Below, piece after piece: positions 15,021 through 23,807 of a stretch of DNA of 43,393 nucleotides. Position 1 is the stretch's first letter; each line of letters starts with the position of its first letter. The notes under the pieces were generated by a model, which saw only the letters and a program-made list of their open reading frames with translations, was not told the DNA's origin and ran no database searches. Where the stretch lies: NCBI GenBank assembly GCA_005798855.1, contig SYIF01000073.1:1-43393 (forward strand), read 5' to 3'. The position numbers and the translations under genes are program-made. This DNA comes from Actinomycetota bacterium. Lineage in GTDB: Bacteria > Actinomycetota > Thermoleophilia > Gaiellales > F1-60-MAGs149.

Positions 15021-16448
15021 GTGAGCAGTCGGGTCATCGCACGCCGCTACACGCTGGAGGTTCCAGAGGCATCGATGCCCGGACGCGATGTCTGGCGCGG
15101 ACGCGATGCAGTCAGCGGTGGCGCGGTCGTCATAACGCTGCTTGAGGACCACCCGCAGGCCGATGCGACGCTGGCCGCGCTCGTTGCTGTGCGACACCCG
15201 TCGCTCCCGGTGATTCTCGATCATGGCGTTGAGGGGGAGACGCGGTACCTCGTGACGCCGGCCCGCGCGGGGCAGACGGCGCGCCTACGACTTTCGGCTC
15301 GAGGCCAGCTGACCGGGGCCGACGCGGCTGTGCTTGTTGTTGCAGTTGCCGACGCGTTGGCGACGTTGCACGAGCGCGGCTTGGTGCAGGGTTCTGTGAG
15401 TCTCGATGCGCTGATTCTCGACGAGACGGGCCCGCCGCGCCTCGAAGATTTGGCGACGGCAGGACTCGCTCGGCCGGCAGACCAACCAGACGACGACGTG
15501 CGTGCGCTCGCCGCGATCCTGCGCGAGCTGCTGGTGATCTCGGACGACGCGAATCTGCTCGAAGTGCCGGGTCTGTCTCCGCGCTTCGCAGGCTTGCTGC
15601 AAAGCATGGCTTCGATCAACCCACCGTCTGCGGTGAGTGCGCGCGACGCTCTACAGCGGATCGACGATGGGCTCCAGCCGCTCGCGAGCTCTGTCGATTG
15701 GGAGCCGTTCGCACCGATCGAGGCACCGCAGCGGGAACCGGGTGAGCGCCGTAATCGCGGACTCAAGCTGCTCGTTGGGGCGCTCGCAGTGGCCGTGGCG
15801 GCGCTGGCTGTGGTGGCGGTGATTACAGCAGTCGACCGACGCGACGCCGAGCAGCGCGCTGCTACGACCGGCCTGCCAGGCCCGGTCACTACCGTCGAGA
15901 ACACCGCGACAGTTGAGGGCTGGGCGACGACTGAGGAGTCGGTGATCACGACGGTCGCAACGGCGCCGACCGGAGCTAATCGCACGCCAAGGCGAATCCG
16001 AGTCGTCGGTATCATGCCGATCGATCCAGCGGGCGATCGCCAAGAGAACAATGCGGATGTGCGCTTTGTGATTGACCGCTCGCGGAAGACGGGCTGGTCG
16101 ACTGAGGTCTATAAAAACAGCACGCTTGGCAATAAGGGTGGTGTCGGTCTTGTCCTCCGCCTTGTGCAGCCAAGTCGAGTTACACGGCTCGTGCTGCGGA
16201 CCGCACCGGTCGGCGCCACGATTGCTCTCTACGCGGTGCGTAGGAGTGAGCCCGCGACAGCGCCGCGCGGGTGGACCACCCTGAGCGAGCCCATCACGCT
16301 GAAGCGCGACCGAGCGGTAGTGCCCGTTCGCCATCGAGCCCCGGTCGCGACGGTGCTGGTCTGGTTGAGTGGACTGCCAGCGGAGCGTGGAGCCTACGTG
16401 CTGCGCATCAACGACATTCGTGTCGTCGGCGTGCCGATTGGTGCGTAA
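15021..16448 (+). CDS. membrane pseudokinase with MviN-type extracellular domain
   Basis: Protein of 475 residues. Residues ~8-215 have a Ser/Thr-kinase layout ([30 protein letters not shown]), but the catalytic motifs are lost: the VAIK lysine is absent, HRDLKPEN reads VQGSVSLDA (~122-130) and DFG reads EDL (~142-144). A single membrane helix spans ~248-271. Beyond a Thr-rich linker, residues ~325-475 form a beta-rich, discoidin-like domain ([36 protein letters not shown]). I recognise this domain from the extracellular end of the mycobacterial MviN/MurJ protein (Rv3910), where it also follows a pseudokinase and a helix. Here no MurJ flippase part is attached. By family knowledge, such a pseudokinase can be phosphorylated by PknB and bound by FhaA, both encoded nearby. 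Confidence 0.85.
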   Translation: MSSRVIARRYTLEVPEASMPGRDVWRGRDAVSGGAVVITLLEDHPQADATLAALVAVRHPSLPVILDHGVEGETRYLVTPARAGQTARLRLSARGQLTGADAAVLVVAVADALATLHERGLVQGSVSLDALILDETGPPRLEDLATAGLARPADQPDDDVRALAAILRELLVISDDANLLEVPGLSPRFAGLLQSMASINPPSAVSARDALQRIDDGLQPLASSVDWEPFAPIEAPQREPGERRNRGLKLLVGALAVAVAALAVVAVITAVDRRDAEQRAATTGLPGPVTTVENTATVEGWATTEESVITTVATAPTGANRTPRRIRVVGIMPIDPAGDRQENNADVRFVIDRSRKTGWSTEVYKNSTLGNKGGVGLVLRLVQPSRVTRLVLRTAPVGATIALYAVRRSEPATAPRGWTTLSEPITLKRDRAVVPVRHRAPVATVLVWLSGLPAERGAYVLRINDIRVVGVPIGA

Positions 16449-16450
16449 GT

Positions 16451-16479
16451 GCGACGAAGGGGTCTGACCCCTTCGTCGC
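16451..16479. terminator. perfect palindrome, probable bidirectional terminator
   Basis: GCGACGAAGGGGTC and its exact complement meet around a single T, giving a stem of at least 12 bp with a 5-nt loop. It fills the 33-bp gap between the convergent pseudokinase and ddl genes, the usual place for a shared terminator. The core AAGGGGTC is the same as in the 35-bp repeats at 2016 and 2432, so it may belong to a dispersed repeat family. Confidence 0.7.
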
Positions 16480-16481
16480 GT

Positions 16482-17480
16482 CTAGCGCAGCAGCGAGGAC
16501 TCGGCAGCGAAGCGTTCGAGCGCGAGTTCGATTAGGCGCGTCAGTAGGTCGCCGTAGGCGACACCGCTGGCCTCGAACATGCGGGCGTAGTAACTCGTCG
16601 CCGTAAAACCAGGGATCGTATTGATCTCGTTCAGCACGAGCCGTCCCTCGGGCGTAAGGAAGAAGTCGACGCGCGCCATGCCGTGGCAGTCGCAGAGGGT
16701 GAAGGCGCTGGCTGCTGTCGCGCGCAGACGCTCGCTGGTCTCGGCTGGCAGGTCTGCCGGCACCTCCAGCCACGAGCCGCCCTCCGAGTACTTCGCGTCG
16801 TAGTCGTACCACTCGTTGCGAAAGCCGAGCCGCCCGACCTCCGAGATGGTCAGCTTCGGTGGCAGGCCGAGCACGCTGCACTCCAGCTCGTCGCCAACGA
16901 GCAATTCTTCGACCAGGACCTTCTCGTCGTGGGAGAGCGCAAGGTCAAGGGCGATATCGATCTCGGCAGCGGTTTCGACCCGCGAGATGCCGACGCTCGA
17001 GCCCAAGCGCGCAGGCTTGACGAAGACGGGGTAGCCCAGCGCGGCAATCTGCTCGTGCATCTCTGCTCGTGCCTGGTGCTGGTGCACGACAACCTCACGC
17101 GCCACGTCGATCCCGGCGTCGCGCAAGACCGACTTGCAGAGCTCCTTGTCCATCGTTAAGGCCGAACCAAGCACGCCCGAGCCGACGTAGGGGACGCCGA
17201 GCATCTCCAAAAGACCCTGGACCGTGCCGTCCTCGCCGAAGGGACCGTGCAGGGCAGGGAAGACCACATCGCAGCCCAGCGGGCCACCAGCACCGGGCGT
17301 CACGGCGACGGGCTCGCCAACGGCGTCGAGCCAGAGCCCTGCGCGGCTGATCGTGATCGAGATAACATCGAAGCGGTCTGGATCTAGCCCAGCGGCGACG
17401 CTCGCAGCCGAGCGCAGCGAGACGTCGTGCTCTGACGAGCGGCCGCCACCAAGGACGGCAACCCGCAACCGCTGGGCCAC
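16482..17480 (-). CDS. ddl: D-alanine--D-alanine ligase
   Basis: ATP-grasp ligase of 332 residues that makes the D-Ala-D-Ala dipeptide used in peptidoglycan stem peptides. Landmarks: VLGGGRSSEHDVSLRSA at the N-terminus, HGPFGEDGTVQGLLE, KPARLGSSVGIS (ATP-binding loop), GMARVDFFLTPEGRLVLNEI and NTIPGFTATS with the metal-binding Glu and Asn. Length is normal. It starts with GTG and shares one base with the pknB stop (TAGTG), so it is the last, translationally coupled gene of the envelope operon. Placing Ddl in the same transcript as PASTA kinase and PBP is functionally coherent. Confidence 0.96.
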   Translation of the reverse strand: MAQRLRVAVLGGGRSSEHDVSLRSAASVAAGLDPDRFDVISITISRAGLWLDAVGEPVAVTPGAGGPLGCDVVFPALHGPFGEDGTVQGLLEMLGVPYVGSGVLGSALTMDKELCKSVLRDAGIDVAREVVVHQHQARAEMHEQIAALGYPVFVKPARLGSSVGISRVETAAEIDIALDLALSHDEKVLVEELLVGDELECSVLGLPPKLTISEVGRLGFRNEWYDYDAKYSEGGSWLEVPADLPAETSERLRATAASAFTLCDCHGMARVDFFLTPEGRLVLNEINTIPGFTATSYYARMFEASGVAYGDLLTRLIELALERFAAESSLLR

Positions 17481-19390
17481 TACGCCGTCGTCCCCGTATA
17501 GCGTCCAACGACGATCGTGACGGTCGAGCCCTGTGGCCTCGACGAGCCACTCGCCGGGTCTTGCGAAACGACCATGCCATCTTGGGCAGGATCGGTCACG
17601 GCGCTCTCCTGCGTGTTGGCGACGAGTCCAGCATTGGTGATCTGCGCCTCAGCATTGCTGCGCGTCATGTTGACGACGGACGGCACCGAGACGCTGACAG
17701 GACCCTTGGAGACGACGACGTTGACGAAGCCACCTTGGGGGAGACTGGTGCCGGCGGCCGGGTCTTGGCTGATCACCTGACCGACAGGCGCCGCGTCGTT
17801 CGCTTGCGTCTCTGAGCCGAGCACGAGCCCAGCCGCGATCAGGGTGTTTTGGGCGTTCGTGATGTCCATCTTCGTGATGTTCGGCACGGTGCCCGTCTGC
17901 TCGCCCTTGGAGATGGTCAACGTGACGGTCGAGCCTGTCTTGACACCAACGCCACCCGAGGGGGCCTGCGAAATAACATTGCCGACGGCGACGCTGTCGG
18001 ACGAATCCTCGACCACGGTGACGAGGAGGCCGAGCACCTCGATCTGTGCCGTTGCATCGCCCACGGCAGCGCCCTGCACGTTTGGCACGGTCACGAGGTT
18101 CGGGCCAGAGGAAACTTGGAGTTCGATGGTGGTGCCTGTGGGTACCTTTCCGCCCGGGTTTGGACGCATCGCAATGACCTCATCAACAGGCGCATCGGCC
18201 GAGGTCTGCTTGGTAACGAGGACCGCCAGCCCGAGCTGCTCAAGGGTCGCGGTTGCGTCGGCCTGCGACTGTCCGACGAGGTCGGGGATCTCGACGAGCG
18301 CACTGGTCGTCGCAGTCGACGCCGTGTTCGGTCCGCCTCCGTCAGACCCGCCACGGCTAAAGGCGTAGACACCGGCAACGCCCGCGAGCAGGACGACGCC
18401 GATCACGAGCAAGAGGATCCACAGTCGCTTGCGATTGGGATTACCTCCGCGCGTTGGTGGCGGCTCGCGTGGTGGCAGAGGGGGAGCAACGAGCGTCTCG
18501 CTGGCCAGTTGGGTCATCGCGATCGTGGCCGCACCGATCACGGAGGTCTCGTCGCTGATGGGTAGGCCCTGACGCACGCGATCGAGCTCGATGCCCATCT
18601 GGTCGGCACTCTGGTAGCGCTGCGTCGGATCTTTTGCCAGTGTGCGCATGACGACGGACTCCAACGCGACGGGTACGAGCGGATTGCGATCCGTCAGCGC
18701 CTCGGGAGCCTCCTGTACGTGGCGCATGGCAACCGTGACGGCGGCCTCGCCTTCGAACGGCACGCGACCCGAGAGCATTTCGTAGAGGACGATGCCGACG
18801 GCGTAGAGGTCGGCTGGTGGCCCGACCGGCAAGCCGCGGGCCTGCTCGGGCGCGAGGTACTGGGCCGTACCGACAATCGAGCCGGCCTCCGTCATCTCGG
18901 TATCGCCGGCACTAGCAATACCAAAATCGGCGACCTTGATCTTGCCGTCGGGCTGGACGAGGATGTTCTGAGGCTTGACGTCGCGGTGGATCACGCCTTG
19001 CTGATGCGCGATGCGGAGGGCAGCCAAAATCTGCAGCGCAATGGTGATCGCTCGCCGCGGCTCGATCGGCGACGCGCGTCGAATCAGGTCCTTTAGCGTC
19101 TCGCCTTCGACGTACTCCTGGACGATGTATGACATGCCTGCGGTCTGCGACTGGTCGTAGACCTGCACGATGCTCGGGTGGTTGAGGCGCGCGGCAGCAC
19201 GCGCTTCACGCTGGAAGCGCTCGATGAAGTGCGGATCGTCGCTGTGCCGATCAGCCAGCACCTTGATGGCGACTTGGCGATGCAGCGATTCGTCTTGCGC
19301 AAGAAAAACGCGCGCCATGCCACCCTGACCAAGGCGGCTAATGATGCGGTAGCGCCCGTCAAAGAGGGCGCCGGGAGAGGTGTCGTCCAT
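17480..19390 (-). CDS. pknB: PknB-type Ser/Thr kinase with four PASTA domains
   Basis: Transmembrane kinase of 636 residues. The catalytic domain (~12-270) has LGQGGMARV, the VAIKVL lysine (~43), HRDVKPQN with Asp ~137, DFG with Asp ~155 and GTAQYLAPEQ. A Pro-rich juxtamembrane segment precedes one helix (~322-344). Outside the cell are four PASTA repeats of about 65 residues (~365-430, 432-496, 499-563, 566-630). By family, PASTA domains sense muropeptides or lipid II and the kinase controls cell-wall synthesis and division through FHA partners. I take the ATG of MDDTSPG; a TTG three codons upstream is possible. It lies 31 bp after pbpA and is coupled to ddl. Confidence 0.96.
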   Translation of the reverse strand: MDDTSPGALFDGRYRIISRLGQGGMARVFLAQDESLHRQVAIKVLADRHSDDPHFIERFQREARAAARLNHPSIVQVYDQSQTAGMSYIVQEYVEGETLKDLIRRASPIEPRRAITIALQILAALRIAHQQGVIHRDVKPQNILVQPDGKIKVADFGIASAGDTEMTEAGSIVGTAQYLAPEQARGLPVGPPADLYAVGIVLYEMLSGRVPFEGEAAVTVAMRHVQEAPEALTDRNPLVPVALESVVMRTLAKDPTQRYQSADQMGIELDRVRQGLPISDETSVIGAATIAMTQLASETLVAPPLPPREPPPTRGGNPNRKRLWILLLVIGVVLLAGVAGVYAFSRGGSDGGGPNTASTATTSALVEIPDLVGQSQADATATLEQLGLAVLVTKQTSADAPVDEVIAMRPNPGGKVPTGTTIELQVSSGPNLVTVPNVQGAAVGDATAQIEVLGLLVTVVEDSSDSVAVGNVISQAPSGGVGVKTGSTVTLTISKGEQTGTVPNITKMDITNAQNTLIAAGLVLGSETQANDAAPVGQVISQDPAAGTSLPQGGFVNVVVSKGPVSVSVPSVVNMTRSNAEAQITNAGLVANTQESAVTDPAQDGMVVSQDPASGSSRPQGSTVTIVVGRYTGTTA

Positions 19391-19421
19391 GAGGCTCAAT
19401 GTTGTTCCAGTTGGGATTGTC

Positions 19422-20864
19422 TCACGTTGTCTGCGCAGTCAGCGCCCGTAGCACGGCAGCAGCGATCGGGGCAGCCACGTCGCCGCCGGTTCCGTCGACG
19501 TCTTCGACCAGTACGGCGAAGGCAAAACGGGAGGCCTCAGCCGGTGCAAAACCGATAAACCAGGCGTCGTTCTTGCCGGCGGTGCCGGTCTCTGCCGTGC
19601 CCGTTTTGCCCGCCACGTCGAGTCCCGCGACGGCTGCCGCGCCACCTGTTCCCTCGTCAACAACCTGCTTCATCAACTCGCGGAGCGTGGTCGCGGTCTC
19701 GGTGGTCATTGCCCGACCGAGGTAGACCGGGGAGGGGCGTCGCACCACCGAACCATCCGGCGCACGCACCTCCTGCACGGGCTCGGGTTGCACGATCTGA
19801 CCACCATTGGCGACGGCGGTGGCGACCTCAGCCATCTGCAGTGGTGTTGCAAGTAGTCGCTCCTGACCGATCGCAATCCGGGGCACGTCGATCGGCGCAC
19901 TCGGATCGATCAGGTTGCCACGACGATTAAAGATGCCGGACGGCAACGACTGCTCCGGTGGGTAGTCCCAAGGAAAGCGCGAGAAGAAGCCGAAGCCACG
20001 CATCGTTGCCTCGAGCTGATCTTTGCCAAGGTCGGCACCAACCTCGGCGAACGTGGTGTTGATCGAATGGATCAGCGCATAGCCAAAGCTGTGTGGCCCG
20101 TAGGCCCGGTCGCGAAAGTTACAGAGCTTCTGCCCGCCCGAGTCGATACAGGAAGGGCCAGGAAATTTCGTCTCGGGCGTCACGACATCCGCATCAAGCG
20201 CGCTGGCAGCAGTCACGACCTTAAAGATGGAGCCAGGTGGATAGAGACCCTGGGTGGCACGATTGAGGAGCGGCGAGCCCGGGTCGCTGAGGGCCTGCTC
20301 GAGGCCCGTGTTTGGATCGAAGGTTGGCGTCGACGCCATCACGAGAATGCCACCGTTGCTTGGATCGAGCACGACGACGCTGCCACGAGCCCCAAGCTTG
20401 GTCAGCTCGTCCATGGCAACCTTTTGCGCTGCTGCGTTGAGGCGCAAAATGACCTCGTCACCGCGGACGGTGTCGCCCTTCAGGCGATCGAACGAGTTGA
20501 TGACTCCAGTCAAGTCGCCCGTGCTACCCGTCAGCTCTGGATCGAGCGAGCGTTCGAGACCCGCGCGGCCCGCGAGCAGCGACGAGTAGCCCACCAGCTG
20601 TGCAGCCAGCCCGCCCGTCGGATAGTGGCGGAAGTAGACGGTGCGACCGTCGAGCGTGCCGGGCTTGGACTCGGCGAGAGTGACACCATCGGACGAGACG
20701 ATCGAGCCACGGTCGATTGCGAGGTCGCGGTAGACAAGTCGCACGTTTGCCTGCCGCGCCTCGAGCGAGGAGCGAGCGACGACCTGCCAGTACGTCGTCA
20801 TCGCGATCAGACCGAGCAAGCCAACGGCGAGCACGATGAAGAGGTTGCCGATGCGTCGGTTCAT
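19422..20864 (-). CDS. pbpA: class B penicillin-binding protein (PbpA-like transpeptidase)
   Basis: Peptidoglycan transpeptidase of 480 residues, anchored by an N-terminal helix (~8-26). The catalytic triad motifs are complete: S212-I-F-K215 (PPGSIFKVV), S267-I-N269 (HSINTTF) and K420-T-G-T (GKTGTAET). The short N-terminal pedestal domain (~35-140) and overall length fit mycobacterial PbpA. Its ATG overlaps the rodA stop (ATGA), the common pairing of a SEDS glycosyltransferase with its cognate class B PBP. Confidence 0.95.
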   Translation of the reverse strand: MNRRIGNLFIVLAVGLLGLIAMTTYWQVVARSSLEARQANVRLVYRDLAIDRGSIVSSDGVTLAESKPGTLDGRTVYFRHYPTGGLAAQLVGYSSLLAGRAGLERSLDPELTGSTGDLTGVINSFDRLKGDTVRGDEVILRLNAAAQKVAMDELTKLGARGSVVVLDPSNGGILVMASTPTFDPNTGLEQALSDPGSPLLNRATQGLYPPGSIFKVVTAASALDADVVTPETKFPGPSCIDSGGQKLCNFRDRAYGPHSFGYALIHSINTTFAEVGADLGKDQLEATMRGFGFFSRFPWDYPPEQSLPSGIFNRRGNLIDPSAPIDVPRIAIGQERLLATPLQMAEVATAVANGGQIVQPEPVQEVRAPDGSVVRRPSPVYLGRAMTTETATTLRELMKQVVDEGTGGAAAVAGLDVAGKTGTAETGTAGKNDAWFIGFAPAEASRFAFAVLVEDVDGTGGDVAAPIAAAVLRALTAQTT

Positions 20865-22174
20865 ACGCGCTCTCGGTTCGCGCGCTGCGAGATACAGAGC
20901 AGGAGCCCAGCGATCGCGAAGTTAGCCGTCACGCTCGACCCGCCATACGACACGAACGGCAGCGTCAGGCCCGTTAGGGGGAGCAGGCGAATCACGCCGC
21001 CCACGATCACGAAGACCTGGAAGGCGACGGCCGTCGCGAGGCCCGCTGCCAGCAGTTTCGAAAAGCCATCATCCGCGGTAGTGGCAATGCGGAAGCCGCG
21101 CCACGCAAGCAGCAGGTAGAGCAGGATCACCGCGGTGGCACCGACGAGTCCCATCTCATTCGCAATCACGGAGTAGATGAAGTCGGTCTGGGCATACGGG
21201 ATGATCGTGCCGCCGCCGCTATTCAGAATTACGCCGCGACCAAAGCCCGCACCGAGCACACCACCATCCGCAATCGTGTAGATCGACTGCGTGATCTGGT
21301 AGCAGCATTGCGCCTGCTCATCGGCCCACGGATGCAGCCAGCCGTCGATGCGGGTCTGCACCCGCGGTGTGATCTGAAGAGCGGCGGTGGCACCGAGCGC
21401 AAAGAGACCTGCACCAAGACCAACGAAGAGCAGGCGGCCCGTCGCGATGTAGAGCATTGCCAACGCGATCACGTAGAACAGCAAGGACGAGCCAAGGTCA
21501 TTCATGGCGACCAGCAGCACAAGTGATGCGCCGGCGATGATCAGCAGCGGCAGCGAATGGCGCAGTGCCGGCACACCGATGCCGAGCACCTTGCGGGCCG
21601 GTGCGGCTAGTACCTCACGACGCTCGCGAAGATAGCCCGCAAGGAAGATCACGAGCAGGATCTTGGCGAACTCACCCGGCTGGATCTGCAGTCCTGCGAC
21701 CCGAATCCAGAGGCGCGCACCATTGACCTCCGAACCCAGCACAATCGTCGCCAGCAAGAGCACGACGGCGACGGCACCACACGTATAGCGCAGCGTTTCG
21801 AGTCGGCGAATATCGCGGAAGGCAACAATCACACCGACGAAGAGCACCAGGCCAAGCACGATCCAGAGGCCTTGGTCACGCGCAAGCTTGGCATCGATGC
21901 GGTAGATCTCGATCAGCCCGAGGGCCGTCAGGACAGCAGTGATTGGCAGGAGGTAGGGATCGGCGTCTGGCAGCGTGATACGAACGACGAGGTGTGCGAT
22001 CAGATAGGCGCCGGCAAAGAAGGCGGCGGCGATCAACGGTGAGGACGCAAACTCTTGGGCGCGTGCGAGCTGGACTGCCGCAAAGCCGGCAGTGGCAATC
22101 AGCAAGGCGAGGGCAATCAGCGCCAACTCACGGTTGCGGGTCGGTAGGCGGAGAAATCCGCGGTCGGGCATCAC
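20861..22174 (-). CDS. rodA: SEDS-family peptidoglycan glycosyltransferase (RodA/FtsW)
   Basis: Polytopic protein of 437 residues with about 12 membrane helices. SEDS landmarks include VNGARLWIRVAGLQIQPGEFAKI, AMNDLGSSLLFYVIALAMLYIATG, and the C-terminal QTDFIYSVIANEMG and LPLTGLTLPFVSYGGSS. By family these polymerise lipid II, with the neighbouring PBP cross-linking the product. It begins GTG-ATG, so either codon may be used; GTG overlaps the pstP stop. RodA versus FtsW cannot be settled from sequence, but the gene order matches the rodA position in actinobacterial pstP-rodA-pbpA-pknB clusters. Confidence 0.94.
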   Translation of the reverse strand: MMPDRGFLRLPTRNRELALIALALLIATAGFAAVQLARAQEFASSPLIAAAFFAGAYLIAHLVVRITLPDADPYLLPITAVLTALGLIEIYRIDAKLARDQGLWIVLGLVLFVGVIVAFRDIRRLETLRYTCGAVAVVLLLATIVLGSEVNGARLWIRVAGLQIQPGEFAKILLVIFLAGYLRERREVLAAPARKVLGIGVPALRHSLPLLIIAGASLVLLVAMNDLGSSLLFYVIALAMLYIATGRLLFVGLGAGLFALGATAALQITPRVQTRIDGWLHPWADEQAQCCYQITQSIYTIADGGVLGAGFGRGVILNSGGGTIIPYAQTDFIYSVIANEMGLVGATAVILLYLLLAWRGFRIATTADDGFSKLLAAGLATAVAFQVFVIVGGVIRLLPLTGLTLPFVSYGGSSVTANFAIAGLLLCISQRANRERV

Positions 22175-23316
22175 GGTGTGCTCGGCGGCAGCCGGAGCCA
22201 GGGCGAGGCAGAGGTCAGCGTCGCAACGCGGTCCTCAGCGCTGCCGAGCGAACCGATGCGCTGGTCGAGCAAGGTGGCACGTTGGTCCTCAGACAGCACG
22301 GCTGTCGGGACGTCGGTAATCGTGATTGCGCGGTAGAGGGTGACGTTGCTCGTCACCTCGAACGGCAGTCCCTGGTAAATCGCGACGCGTCCCGTCGGGG
22401 TGGCACCCACAAAGTGGGCCCACTGCAGCCCGAGCGCAATGGCTACGGCGAGCACAACGCCAACGGCCGCCACGATCCCAACTGTCAGGAGGTTCAACCC
22501 GCCGCGGCGGATGGGCTCCGGTGTGGTGGGCAATGGGAGGGCACCACTCACGAGTGCAGTCGGGGGCAGAATCACAATCGGTGGACGCTCGGGTTCGGTG
22601 TCTTCTACGCCGCGGGAGCCCATGCGTAAGAGCACGGTCGTGACGTTGTCCTCGCCGCCCGCATCGTTGGCGGCGGTGACGAGGTGTTGAGCGAGGTGCT
22701 CAAGCGAGCCGCCGCCACGCAAGATGCGGGTGATCTCGGAGTCGGAGACCATCCCCGTCAAGCCGTCGCTACAGAGCAAGATCAGATCGTCGGCCTCAAT
22801 GGCAATGCGCAATACGTCGATATCGACGCGAGGCTCGGCCCCCAAGGCACGGGTAATCACCGAGCGCTGCGGGTGCCGCTCGGCCTCGGCCGGCGTCAAC
22901 GTGCCGCGGCGCACGAGCTCGCCCACGAGCGAATGGTCGTCGGTCAGCTGCTGCAGACGTCCGGACCGAAACAGGTACGCCCGCGAGTCACCGACGTGCC
23001 CAAGCACCAAGGCATCGCCATCGAGCATGGCCGCGGTGATCGTGGTGCCCATGCCGAGCAGCGAGGGGTCGTTCGTGGCTGCGGTGTGAATCCGCACGTT
23101 GACGTCCTCAATCGCCTGGGCCAGAGGCTGTTCGCCGCCTTGCAGTCCATGGAGGGCGGCGACGGCCATGGCGCTGGCGACCTCGCCCGCGCGTGCACCA
23201 CCCATCCCGTCGGCGACAGCAAAGACCGGGTCCGAGAGTACGAGCGCATCCTCGTTCGACTGGCGAACCTGCCCAACGTCGCTGCAGGCTCCCGTCTCGC
23301 GGACGACGAGCATCAT
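22171..23316 (-). CDS. pstP: PP2C-family Ser/Thr phosphatase (PstP-like)
   Basis: Metal-dependent phosphatase of 381 residues, expected to dephosphorylate the kinases and their FHA targets. PP2C motifs appear in order: GQVRQSNEDALVL, VADGMGGARAGEVAS, GTTITAAML, GHVGDSRAYL, LLCSDGLTGMVSD and GGEDNVTTVLLR, with the metal-binding Asp and Gly residues present. A membrane helix at ~285-305 separates it from a ~70-residue extracytoplasmic tail. Two adjacent ATGs open the gene; the first overlaps the fhaB stop. Confidence 0.95.
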   Translation of the reverse strand: MMLVVRETGACSDVGQVRQSNEDALVLSDPVFAVADGMGGARAGEVASAMAVAALHGLQGGEQPLAQAIEDVNVRIHTAATNDPSLLGMGTTITAAMLDGDALVLGHVGDSRAYLFRSGRLQQLTDDHSLVGELVRRGTLTPAEAERHPQRSVITRALGAEPRVDIDVLRIAIEADDLILLCSDGLTGMVSDSEITRILRGGGSLEHLAQHLVTAANDAGGEDNVTTVLLRMGSRGVEDTEPERPPIVILPPTALVSGALPLPTTPEPIRRGGLNLLTVGIVAAVGVVLAVAIALGLQWAHFVGATPTGRVAIYQGLPFEVTSNVTLYRAITITDVPTAVLSEDQRATLLDQRIGSLGSAEDRVATLTSASPWLRLPPSTP

Positions 23317-23804
23317 TGCGTCGTTCCCGGCTCGTAGATCATCCGCGTCGAGCCGACGGCGACCTCATCGCCCTCGAAGAGCGGGGTTTCTGCGGCAATC
23401 CGGCCGCCGTTGACGTAGGTCCCATTCGTCGAGCCGAGGTCGCTGACCGTCGGGGAGCCGCCGCGAAGGCGCACCATCGCGTGGCGGCCGGAGACGAAGC
23501 CATCGCCATCGAGTACGGCAGCCGCATGGGGGTCGCGGCCGAGCAGCACCTCGGGCTGGTCCAGCACGACGGCAGCACCAATCGGCAGAATGTCGCTCTC
23601 AACCACGACGAGGCGACCAGGCGTTGCCGGCTTGGAGGGCGCGATGGAGGCTGGCTGCGGGTCAAAGCCGTGGCCCGGGCTCAGGATCATGCTCTCAGAC
23701 GAGCCGCGGACATCGCGAATTGCCGTCCGCGCGATCCGCCAGACGAACAGATAGAGCAAGACCAGCACTCCAATACGGAGCAAGAGGAGTGCCTGATCAA
23801 CCAT
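23313..23804 (-). CDS. fhaB: membrane-anchored FHA-domain protein (FhaB/FipA-like)
   Basis: Protein of 163 residues with an N-terminal helix (~7-25) followed by a short linker and one FHA domain (~75-155). The phosphothreonine-binding core is intact: LGRDPHAAAVLDGDGFVSGRHA, then DLGSTNGTYVNG. By position and architecture it matches FhaB/FipA, which connects phosphorylated partners to division and cell-wall enzymes. The gene starts 3 bp after the fhaA stop and overlaps pstP by 4 nt. Confidence 0.92.
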   Translation of the reverse strand: MVDQALLLLRIGVLVLLYLFVWRIARTAIRDVRGSSESMILSPGHGFDPQPASIAPSKPATPGRLVVVESDILPIGAAVVLDQPEVLLGRDPHAAAVLDGDGFVSGRHAMVRLRGGSPTVSDLGSTNGTYVNGGRIAAETPLFEGDEVAVGSTRMIYEPGTTQ

Positions 23805-23807
23805 CGC

